A stretch of 46,579 nucleotides of DNA, from NCBI GenBank assembly GCA_012514315.1, contig JAAZAN010000080.1:1-46579 (forward strand), given 5' to 3'. A program made the translations under genes and the position numbers. This DNA is from Chloroflexota bacterium (lineage in GTDB: Bacteria; Chloroflexota; Anaerolineae; B4-G1). The number at the start of each line of letters is the position of its first letter. Position 1 is the stretch's first letter. This document shows, piece after piece, positions 15,752 to 22,765 of this stretch. The notes below the pieces were generated by a model. It ran no database searches and was not told where the DNA came from. It saw only the letters and a list, made by a program, of their open reading frames with translations.

Positions 15752-16624
15752 ATGCTCAGTCGGAAGGACTTTCGGGGCCAGGAACGCCCCACGTGGTGTC
15801 GAGGGTGTGGCAACTTCGGGATCCTAAGCGCAATCACGATGGCGCTGGCCGAACACGATATCGCGCCACACCAGCTGCTGATGGTTACCGGGATCGGCTG
15901 CGGCAGCAAACTGCCCCACTACATGAAGGTGTCGGCGTTCAACGGCCTCCACGGGCGACCGCTTCCCGTAGCGACAGGTGCGCGCCTGGCAAATCACGGA
16001 CTGCGGGTCATGGTCGTGCACGGCGATGGAGATGGCTATGGCGAGGGGTTGAGTCATTTTCTCAACGCTGCCCGCCGCAATCTGCAGATCGTCGATATTG
16101 TGCAGGATAACCGGATCTATGGGCTGACCAAGGGACAGTATTCGCCGACGAGCGAGCAGGGGAAGCGGACTCCCACATCGCCACACGGTGCGATCGAGAC
16201 ACCGGTGAATCCACTCGCGCTTGCCATCACAGCCGGCGCCACCTTCGTCGCACGCGGTTACTCGTACGAGCTTCAGCAGCTGGCCTGGATGATTGGTGAG
16301 GCATTGGAGTGGCCGGGCTATGCGCTCATCGACGTCCTACAGCCATGTGTGACCTGGAACAAGTCATACGCCTACGACTTCTACACACCGCGTGTGTACA
16401 AGCTCGAGGACGAAGATGGCTACAATCCCGCCGACCGAGAGGCGGCCTGGGAGAAATCATGGGAGTGGGGAGATCGTATCCCTCTGGGTATTCTCTATCG
16501 GGGTGATCCCCAGCCCACGTATGAGGATCAGACAGAGGTACTCACCCGCGGCCCGCTGGTCGGACAACCGCTACGTAGACTTGAAGCGTCCGAGATCGAC
16601 GCGCTTCGCCTGGCTATCTCATAG
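15752..16624 (+). CDS. korB: 2-oxoacid:ferredoxin oxidoreductase, beta subunit
   Basis: A 290-residue thiamine-diphosphate subunit. The cluster/TPP-proximal motif WCRGCGNFGIL (about 15-25), the GIGCGSKLPHY segment and the TPP-Mg motif HGDGDGYGEG followed by N at IVQDNRIYGLTKGQYSPT are all typical. The Cys of CRGCG and of VTGIGCGS together with the later C of LQPCVTWN fit the four ligands of a [4Fe-4S] cluster. No separate ferredoxin delta subunit is encoded. GGAGG (15740-15744) within the end of korA sets ATG 15752. Together with korA and the downstream hydrogenase it could couple 2-oxoacid oxidation to proton reduction, or run in the reverse carboxylating direction. Confidence 0.93.
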   Translation: MLSRKDFRGQERPTWCRGCGNFGILSAITMALAEHDIAPHQLLMVTGIGCGSKLPHYMKVSAFNGLHGRPLPVATGARLANHGLRVMVVHGDGDGYGEGLSHFLNAARRNLQIVDIVQDNRIYGLTKGQYSPTSEQGKRTPTSPHGAIETPVNPLALAITAGATFVARGYSYELQQLAWMIGEALEWPGYALIDVLQPCVTWNKSYAYDFYTPRVYKLEDEDGYNPADREAAWEKSWEWGDRIPLGILYRGDPQPTYEDQTEVLTRGPLVGQPLRRLEASEIDALRLAIS

Positions 16625-16741
16625 TCGAGGCTGGCGTCGCAGTGTCCGCTCAGTCTACGTAGCCAGCGCGCTACCGACTGTAGCCTACTCGATAAACGAA
16701 CCGTCGGTCAGTCTGTACTCAACCCAAGGAGCACGCCCGCC

Positions 16742-17617
16742 GTGTCTAGTCGCGAAGGCAACGGGAAACTCAAACGCTTCGCCGTTCTCCAGCTCTCAGG
16801 ATGCGCCGGATGTGAGGTGTCCTTGCTGAACGCGAACGAGTGGCTGGAGGAGTACCAGCTCGTGTACATGCCGCTGGTCATCTCCGCGTACATCGTGCCA
16901 CACGTTGACGTCCTGCTAGTCAGCGGCGGTGTGCGCACCGATGAGGACCTGTACAACCTACGTCGTGCGACGCGGCAGGCGGACCAGGTCATCGCCGTCG
17001 GAACGTGCGCGATCTCGGGCGGTGTGGCAAGCCTGGGCAACCGGGATGATGTGCGCGAGTTGTTCCTCGCAGGCGGAGATCGGCGACACATACCACGCCT
17101 GCTACCTCGTTGCGCCCCCATCGACTCGGCAGTGATGGTGGACCGATACCTGCCCGGATGTCCTCCAACTCCGGAGCTCTTCATGGCGATTCTCCTCGAT
17201 TCAACGGATTTCCGAGCAAGCCGGATCGTATGTCAGGAATGTGGCCGGAGGAAGCTCAGGGACGTTCGCCCTGCGCACCTGACCGGCTTTCAGCATGGCC
17301 ACGTGGAGCCTGATATCTGCCTCATCAACCAGGGGTACCTGTGCATCGGCTCGTCCACACGCGGTGGCTGCCGTGCTCCATGCCCCAGAGCGGGACATCC
17401 GTGCGTGGGATGCCGCGGCCCATCCGATGCCCTGATCGAAAGGGAAGCTCAGGACTGGATGGACAGCATTCAGCGTGTATTCGCCGGAATGACGGATATC
17501 CCGCCGGACGAGGTGGCCGAAGCCCTGCGCTCGCCGCAGCTGGCCCTGTTCCTCTTCCAATTCTCCGACTACGCCGGGTCATCGGCAAGGCCCCGTCCGA
17601 AGGAAAAGGTACTGTGA
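16742..17617 (+). CDS. [NiFe] hydrogenase small subunit (group 3-like)
   Basis: A 291-residue cytoplasmic small subunit with no twin-arginine signal. The proximal cluster Cys are C21 and C24 (SGCAGCE), C89 (GTCAISGG) and C140 (LPGCPPTP). Additional Cys C164/C167 (CQECGRR), C193, C201, C210, C214, C221 and C224 can bind one or two more Fe-S clusters, the arrangement seen in F420-non-reducing (MvhG-like) and sulfhydrogenase small subunits. It passes electrons between the NiFe site and a soluble partner, most simply ferredoxin. Start GTG 16742 with AAGGAG 10 nt upstream. The large-subunit gene starts 1 bp after its stop. No diaphorase or heterodisulfide-reductase gene is adjacent, so the electron partner is unknown. 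Confidence 0.88.
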   Translation: MSSREGNGKLKRFAVLQLSGCAGCEVSLLNANEWLEEYQLVYMPLVISAYIVPHVDVLLVSGGVRTDEDLYNLRRATRQADQVIAVGTCAISGGVASLGNRDDVRELFLAGGDRRHIPRLLPRCAPIDSAVMVDRYLPGCPPTPELFMAILLDSTDFRASRIVCQECGRRKLRDVRPAHLTGFQHGHVEPDICLINQGYLCIGSSTRGGCRAPCPRAGHPCVGCRGPSDALIEREAQDWMDSIQRVFAGMTDIPPDEVAEALRSPQLALFLFQFSDYAGSSARPRPKEKVL

Positions 17618-17618
17618 A

Positions 17619-18938
17619 GTGACCACGCTGACATTTCCGCTGAGTCGCATCGAAGGGCATGCGCAGGTTGTTGTCGAAGTGCAAGAGGGCCGCGTCATAT
17701 CCGCCCACTTCCAGGCAATGGAGTTCCGCGGCTTCGAGTACTTCGTGCAGGGGATACCTGCCGAGCAGATGCCAGTGATCGTGCCGCGCATCTGCGGTGT
17801 ATGCTCCACTGCACACCACGTGGCCGCCGTCAAGACACTGGAGAGTATCTTCGGCGTCGCACCGCCACCGTTGGCTCTCCGCCTGCGCGAGCTCCTCCTG
17901 TTGGGGCAAATCATTCAGAACCAGGCGACCTCGATGTTCATCTTCACTATGCCCGATCGACTGGGGCTTTCGAGTATCTTCGAGCTGATGAACCCGGGTT
18001 CCTCTCATACGGTGGAGGCGGAGTCACGGATCGCAACCCACGCGCTACGTGTGCGCAAGGCCGGCACTGACATCATAACGCTCGCCGGTGGCCAGTTCAT
18101 CCACCCGGTGAAGGCTGTCGTTGGCGGAGTCACCAGCGGGATCGCCGCTCAGGCGGCGGAAACGACCCGGCGTGAACTGGAGCGTGTTCTGCCCCTGGCC
18201 TGCGACCTGTTCAACACGTATTGGAGCGCAACGGTCGACCTTGGGGAACGAATCGGTACCTGGGGCGACGATGCCCCCGCCCACTACATTGCCGCTGTTG
18301 CTGACTGCAATCCGTCCTATTACGGTGATGTACTACGCGTCTTGAGCCCGGCGGGTGAATTTGTGAGCACCTTCACCGCACATGAGTTTCGGCGCTACCT
18401 TTCCTACCAGGAAACCGATTACAGCTACGCCGGGCAAACCAGCTACCGAGGTGAAGTGCTACGAGCGAACAGCCTGGCACGGATCAACATGGCCCGCTGT
18501 ATGGGCACGTCTCTCGCCGACACTTACCTCCAGCAGTTTGTGGGTGCGTTTGGGCGCCCGGCGCACGCTATCTTCCTATTCGACCTGGCCCGGGGCATCG
18601 AGCTGGTCTACGCGCTCGAACGGGCGATCGAGATCCTCGCCGAACCTCTTGACGGCGACGAGACCGCCGTGCCCCACACGCCGCGTGATGGTGAGGGGCA
18701 CGGTCTGGTCGAAGCGCCCCGCGGCCCCTTGATCCATCACTACACGGTGGAGAACGGCCTCATCGCGCACGCTGAGTTCATCATCCCCACGGTCCACAAC
18801 TCACTGGCCATCGAGCGGGCGCTACGCGTGGCCGCGGAGCGTTACGTCACACCCGACCACATCGATCTCGAGCTCGAGAAAGCTGTCGGCCGGGTGGTGC
18901 GTGCCTTCGATCCGTGCATCGCGTGCGCGACGCACTGA
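17619..18938 (+). CDS. [NiFe] hydrogenase large subunit without C-terminal processing peptide
   Basis: A 439-residue catalytic subunit. The N-terminal motif RIEGHA (10-15) and the L1 motif R57-ICGVCSTAH with C59 and C62, and the C-terminal L2 motif DPCIACATH with C433 and C436, supply the four Cys ligands of the NiFe site. The protein ends exactly at H439, the residue after which the maturation endopeptidase normally cuts; no 10-30 residue tail exists. A few hydrogenases such as CooH and regulatory HupV are made in this tail-less form. The GTG at 17619 follows the small-subunit stop by 1 bp. It faces ccmD tail-to-tail across 20 bp. Group 3 assignment is by small-subunit features and size, not a tree. 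Confidence 0.9.
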   Translation: MTTLTFPLSRIEGHAQVVVEVQEGRVISAHFQAMEFRGFEYFVQGIPAEQMPVIVPRICGVCSTAHHVAAVKTLESIFGVAPPPLALRLRELLLLGQIIQNQATSMFIFTMPDRLGLSSIFELMNPGSSHTVEAESRIATHALRVRKAGTDIITLAGGQFIHPVKAVVGGVTSGIAAQAAETTRRELERVLPLACDLFNTYWSATVDLGERIGTWGDDAPAHYIAAVADCNPSYYGDVLRVLSPAGEFVSTFTAHEFRRYLSYQETDYSYAGQTSYRGEVLRANSLARINMARCMGTSLADTYLQQFVGAFGRPAHAIFLFDLARGIELVYALERAIEILAEPLDGDETAVPHTPRDGEGHGLVEAPRGPLIHHYTVENGLIAHAEFIIPTVHNSLAIERALRVAAERYVTPDHIDLELEKAVGRVVRAFDPCIACATH

Positions 18939-18958
18939 CCACAATCTGCAGGCTCAGT

Positions 18959-19108
18959 TCACTGCGTCTCGTCGTGCAGCCGACGAGCAACGTCATCAAG
19001 CTCCCGTTCGACGCGGCGCTGACGCAGCCAGATCGACAGAATCAGTGCGAAGGGTAGCAGCCAGAACACCGCGTAGGCCGCAACCAGATAGGACCGAACC
19101 GATGACAT
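18959..19108 (-). CDS. ccmD: CcmD-like haem exporter small subunit
   Basis: A 49-residue protein with one transmembrane helix, YLVAAYAVFWLLPFALILSI (residues 7-26), followed by a basic RQRRVERELDD segment and a short charged tail. This size, topology and Tyr/Trp-rich helix, together with its position right after ccmC, match CcmD, which holds the CcmABC release complex together and helps free holo-CcmE. AGGAGG lies 5 nt before the ATG at 19108. Sequence identity in CcmD is always low, so the call depends mainly on context. Confidence 0.8.
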   Translation of the reverse strand: MSSVRSYLVAAYAVFWLLPFALILSIWLRQRRVERELDDVARRLHDETQ

Positions 19109-19144
19109 ACGTGCCTCCTGTATCCTGGCGGCATCGACGCTGGG

Positions 19145-19825
19145 TCACACCCGCTCTCGCAGAGCCGCCACCGCATCGCGACATCGCTCCAGGCGTGCGC
19201 GCACCCTCACCAGCACAACGTACAGAAGCGAGAGGGCGCCGACCGAAACGATCAGCGTCGACACCATGCGCGCGTCAAACCCCATCCCACCGCCCCCTGT
19301 CAACAGATCCGGATGGATCGTGCGCCACCAGCGAATGGCAAACCAGGAGAGCGGAACGGTCGCGAAAGCGATGATACCATAGACCGCGGCAAACCGGGCC
19401 TGCTGTTCGGGCCCGTCAATCGACGAGCGCAACATCAGATAGGCGATGTAGATCAGTAACTGGATCGCCGAGATAGTGAGGCGAGGATCCCACGTCCAGT
19501 ACACACCCCACACAGGTCTCGCCCACAAAGCTCCTGTGGCAACCGCCATTGTGATGAAGGTGAGGCCCACTTCGACCGATGAGAGACTCAGGATGTCCCA
19601 GCGCCGCTCTCCGCCCACGAGGTACAGCGCTCCGCTCAAGCTTGTGATGAAGAAACCCAGAAATCCAACCCACGCCGAGGCCACGTGGAAGTAGAAGATG
19701 CGCTGCACGTCACCCATCGTCGCTTCCCGTGGCGCATACAGGAAGATCATAACGACAGCAGCCAGGACGAACAGAATGGCCAATACCAGTAGGGCAGCAT
19801 CCCAACGGTCCCGATTCACACGCAA
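19145..19825 (-). CDS. ccmC: Haem exporter/haem-handling protein CcmC
   Basis: A 226-residue integral membrane protein with about six helices and the tryptophan-rich haem signature around WGVYWTWDPRLT, preceded by VQRIFYFHVASAW and followed by helices ending with charged cytoplasmic residues. CcmC binds haem with two external His and attaches it to CcmE. Start codon is TTG at 19825 with GGGGAGG 8 nt upstream; a GTG two codons later is an alternative. It sits between ccmB and ccmD with 18-bp and 36-bp gaps in the usual A-B-C-D order. Confidence 0.95.
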   Translation of the reverse strand: MRVNRDRWDAALLVLAILFVLAAVVMIFLYAPREATMGDVQRIFYFHVASAWVGFLGFFITSLSGALYLVGGERRWDILSLSSVEVGLTFITMAVATGALWARPVWGVYWTWDPRLTISAIQLLIYIAYLMLRSSIDGPEQQARFAAVYGIIAFATVPLSWFAIRWWRTIHPDLLTGGGGMGFDARMVSTLIVSVGALSLLYVVLVRVRARLERCRDAVAALRERV

Positions 19826-19843
19826 GTCAACTGCCTCCCCGCA

Positions 19844-20515
19844 TTACTCGCCCACGACGAACCCGAATGTCAAGATCGCCACCGCCGTCATAGTCAGGTC
19901 GTAGGCAACAACCAGGCTTACCCAACCCTGCACATCGCTCAGCGGCGCCCCCTCCAGCAGTCCCGCCGTCGCCTGAACAACGGCGATCAGCAGGGGTACC
20001 GTCAAGGGCAAGGTCAGCACCGGAAGCATCACCTCGCGGGCTCGTGTGTTGACCGCCACAGCCGCGAGGAGCGTTCCCACAATAGCATAGCCCAGCGTCC
20101 CCAGAAACGTGACGAGCAACACCGCCCCATGCACTAGGTTGGCGCCGAACAGCACCGAAGCCAGCGGAAGTAAGATCGATTCGACTGTCACCATCACGAT
20201 CAGGTTACCGAGCGCCTTGCCGCAGAGAATCGCGCTGCGGTCCATCGGCGCCAGGAGCAGACCGTCAATACACCCGTCTTGCTGCTCGTGCACAAACGAG
20301 CGGTTAAGCTCAAGCAATCCCGCAAACGTGAGTGTTGTCCAGAGCACACCTGGCGCCGCGACTCGTGCCAGGTCGCCGCTCAGATCCAGGGCGAAACTGA
20401 AGATCAGTAATGAGAGCACAGCGAAGACCAGCATGGCGCTCGCAAGCTCTCGAGTGCGAATCTCCGCCGCCACATCCTTGGCCACAATCGCGCCAACCTG
20501 GTGCAGGAACGTCAA
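19844..20515 (-). CDS. ccmB: Haem exporter permease CcmB
   Basis: A 223-residue polytopic membrane protein with six predicted helices. Family-typical pieces are an N-terminal amphipathic segment (VAKDVAAEIRTRELASAML), LLELNRSFVHEQQDGCIDGLLL, and a Leu/Pro-rich LPVLTLPLTVPLLIA stretch. CcmB is the membrane subunit paired with the CcmA ATPase. The start is TTG at 20515, with AGGAGG 5 nt upstream. Gaps to ccmA and ccmC are only 9 and 18 bp. Start codon TTG is shared with ccmC, which may set lower translation of the membrane parts. Confidence 0.94.
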   Translation of the reverse strand: MTFLHQVGAIVAKDVAAEIRTRELASAMLVFAVLSLLIFSFALDLSGDLARVAAPGVLWTTLTFAGLLELNRSFVHEQQDGCIDGLLLAPMDRSAILCGKALGNLIVMVTVESILLPLASVLFGANLVHGAVLLVTFLGTLGYAIVGTLLAAVAVNTRAREVMLPVLTLPLTVPLLIAVVQATAGLLEGAPLSDVQGWVSLVVAYDLTMTAVAILTFGFVVGE

Positions 20516-20524
20516 ACCGTCCTC

Positions 20525-21220
20525 CTACGACACGAGAAGATGATAGTCATTCGCGAAATCGCCTGCATCGATCGCTGATGTCCGGGCATCAAGCGCCACC
20601 CGTCCTTGACTCAGCACGACCACCCGATCAGCCATCGTGAGGCTGTGCGCCATCTCGTGTGTAGCAGTCAGAACCATGACACCGTCGTGCTTAGCGTCGA
20701 CCAGAATCCCATCACACATTGCCCTCGCGTCCTCATCCAGCCCTGCGTAGGGTTCATCCAACAGCAGGACACGCGGGCGATGCAGCAAAGCCCGAGCAAG
20801 CATCAGCCTCTGCTGCATTCCTCGGGAATAGGCCCGCACGGGGTCCGAAGCCCGATCCAGAAGGCCCACCGTGTCCAGCAGCGAGCCAATTCGCTCGGAC
20901 GCGTCGGTCACCCGATAGAGCCGTGCGTAGAAACGCAGATTCTGCTCAGCCGTAAGATCCTTGTAGAGCATGGACCGATGGGAGAGGAACCCGACCAACC
21001 GTCGCGCTTCGGCGCCCGCGCGCGCCAGATCTACGCCATTCAGGATCACCGCACCGGTCGACGGTCTCGCCAGCATCGCCACGATGCGCAGCAACGTCGT
21101 CTTGCCGGCGCCGTTGGGGCCCATCAGTGTCACCACCTCGCCATCGGTAAGGTCCAGATCTACCTCGCATAGCGCATGGCGTGCCCCATAGGTCTTGGAG
21201 AGGCCGCGGATCTCAATCAT
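20525..21220 (-). CDS. ccmA: Haem exporter ATP-binding protein CcmA
   Basis: A 231-residue ABC ATPase with Walker A GPNGAGKTT (about 34-42), the Q-loop region FLSHRSMLYKDLTAEQN, signature YSRGMQQRLMLARALLHRP, Walker B VLLLDEPYAGLD and switch His in TATHEMA. The signature Ser-Arg-Gly-Met-Gln-Gln is characteristic of CcmA-like ATPases. It powers release of haem-loaded CcmE. The ATG at 21220 overlaps the end of the upstream gene by 8 bp and is preceded by GCGGAGGG, so translation is probably coupled. Confidence 0.94.
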   Translation of the reverse strand: MIEIRGLSKTYGARHALCEVDLDLTDGEVVTLMGPNGAGKTTLLRIVAMLARPSTGAVILNGVDLARAGAEARRLVGFLSHRSMLYKDLTAEQNLRFYARLYRVTDASERIGSLLDTVGLLDRASDPVRAYSRGMQQRLMLARALLHRPRVLLLDEPYAGLDEDARAMCDGILVDAKHDGVMVLTATHEMAHSLTMADRVVVLSQGRVALDARTSAIDAGDFANDYHLLVS

Positions 21221-22367
21221 CCCTCCGCTCCTGGATCAGCCGGCGCAGCTGGCCCGTCAGTTCCTCCCGCTGCAGACGATGATCCTCAACTGACATACGG
21301 CCTGCGATGAGTGCAACGTCCAAATCAGCCATCTCTGACACGATCTCACGGGCCCAGACCGGCGGCGTAGCGATGTCGCCAGGTCGCCACAGCAGATAGA
21401 CCGCCACCAGAGCCAGCATCAGCGCAGCCAGACCCAGAGCAGCGTCTCCCCGCCCTACTCCATCCGACACCGGCGCCTGTGTAGCGCTCCCCCTACTCAC
21501 CACAAGAAACGCCAGTCGCTCGCCAGCCAGAAGGGGACCCGCTCCGAATGAACGGACGGGTCCCATCTCTGAATCCACAACGCTCCCAGCGACGACACCC
21601 GCGCCCTGAATGCTCAGCCCTTCATCCAACGCCATGATACGGATGACATCCACCGGGAGCCCATACACGCGTTCGACCGTCTCACCCACCCGGTATGGCA
21701 ACTCGTAGCTAAAAACCACCTCCAGCGTTGAAGCACCCGGTACGATAGGACGCGTGTCGACAAACGCGCCATCGCGTCGCTGGAACCGACCATCAGCAGC
21801 AGCCGGATCAAACTGTAGCGAGGAAGCGCCATCTGGAAGCTTCACCGTGAGCGTCGTTCGGACCCCATCGTCGACGCTCATCCCGGCGTACGTTCGATCC
21901 CCATCGTTCCCCAGTTGATGGTACTCGGCAATCCGCAGACGATCACCATCCAGCGAGACGAACAGGTGAAGTACCTCGATACGAATCGACGAGGGGTCAT
22001 CAGTGACCTCGTAAATGGTGATTGGCAGGTTCAACTCGTGTATCCCGGGAGCCAGCCGTGCGACAGGTGAATGATACGCCACATCCTGATAGACCGTCCG
22101 CGCGATAAGGTCTACATCCCCGGTCGTGTCCAGCCCCTCGAAGCGGAAGACGCCGTCCGATCCGACTGATGACCCCAGAACCAGGACCTCCTCACCATCG
22201 CGAAAGCCGTGCAGCTCCACCTCCAGGTCTACCGGCGCCTCACCGCCAGGAGTGAGGTTGACAACCTGGCCGGTCACCAGCCCCAAGCCCGCCTGTGCAC
22301 GACTGGTCGGACCCACTCCCGTCAGAAGCAGGGCAGAACACACTATCCAGCTGAACGGAACGCGCAT
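21213..22367 (-). CDS. Exported single-pass membrane protein of the ccm operon, function unknown
   Basis: A 384-residue protein I do not recognise by name. It has an N-terminal signal peptide (about 1-26, cleavage after SRAQA), an extracytoplasmic beta-rich region beginning with GQVVNLTPGGEAPVDLEVEL (a carboxypeptidase-regulatory-like fold, about 30-120), a second beta region to about 310, one transmembrane helix (LGLAALMLALVAVYLLW) and a charged C-terminal helix pair, IVSEMADLDVALIAGRMSVE onward. That last part resembles the short cytoplasmic helices of CcmI/CcmH-type proteins. It is bracketed by ccm genes and overlaps ccmA by 8 bp. Possibly an apocytochrome or haem-site chaperone; this is inference. 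I chose the ATG at 22367, since it starts the signal peptide. Confidence 0.75.
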   Translation of the reverse strand: MRVPFSWIVCSALLLTGVGPTSRAQAGLGLVTGQVVNLTPGGEAPVDLEVELHGFRDGEEVLVLGSSVGSDGVFRFEGLDTTGDVDLIARTVYQDVAYHSPVARLAPGIHELNLPITIYEVTDDPSSIRIEVLHLFVSLDGDRLRIAEYHQLGNDGDRTYAGMSVDDGVRTTLTVKLPDGASSLQFDPAAADGRFQRRDGAFVDTRPIVPGASTLEVVFSYELPYRVGETVERVYGLPVDVIRIMALDEGLSIQGAGVVAGSVVDSEMGPVRSFGAGPLLAGERLAFLVVSRGSATQAPVSDGVGRGDAALGLAALMLALVAVYLLWRPGDIATPPVWAREIVSEMADLDVALIAGRMSVEDHRLQREELTGQLRRLIQERRDD

Positions 22368-22441
22368 AACCCTGCATCTTCCTACGCACTGCCAGAACGT
22401 GCTCTCACCCTCGTACGATGATTCCCCCACCGTCGTGAGAC

Positions 22442-22699
22442 TCACTGTCCGCTCCGGTCGAGAGCCGTCCCACATCGAGAGCAGAAGCGGTCATCCTTCG
22501 TCGCACAGTGTCCACACTGTGTGCAGAACCGCTCGCCATCATCTGTTCGGCCTCCGACTTGTGCGCGCTGCCAGGAAACCCAGCGCTCGATAGTTCGATC
22601 CGGATCGTCCACCAGCGATGCGACGACGAAGGGCCTCGCCACGTAGGCGATAATGACCAGTGCTACAGCAATGATCACTAACACACTACCAGCACCCAT
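22442..22699 (-). CDS. Membrane-anchored zinc-ribbon protein
   Basis: An 85-residue protein with an N-terminal transmembrane helix (VLVIIAVALVIIAYVA, about 6-21), a charged middle segment and a C-terminal double-CxxC zinc ribbon, FCTQCGHCATKDDRFCSRCG. Similar anchored zinc ribbons occur in Chloroflexota beside cytochrome biogenesis genes, but their role is unknown to me. ATG 22699 follows AGGG by 6-7 nt; an in-frame GTG precedes it immediately. It lies between ccmF/G and the unknown exported protein in the same orientation, so it is very likely cotranscribed. Confidence 0.75.
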   Translation of the reverse strand: MGAGSVLVIIAVALVIIAYVARPFVVASLVDDPDRTIERWVSWQRAQVGGRTDDGERFCTQCGHCATKDDRFCSRCGTALDRSGQ

Positions 22700-22765
22700 C
22701 ACACACCCTGCCCTCCATCCGCCTTGGCTTCATCTAGCAACGCGCCCGAACCCACGTGAGGCCGG

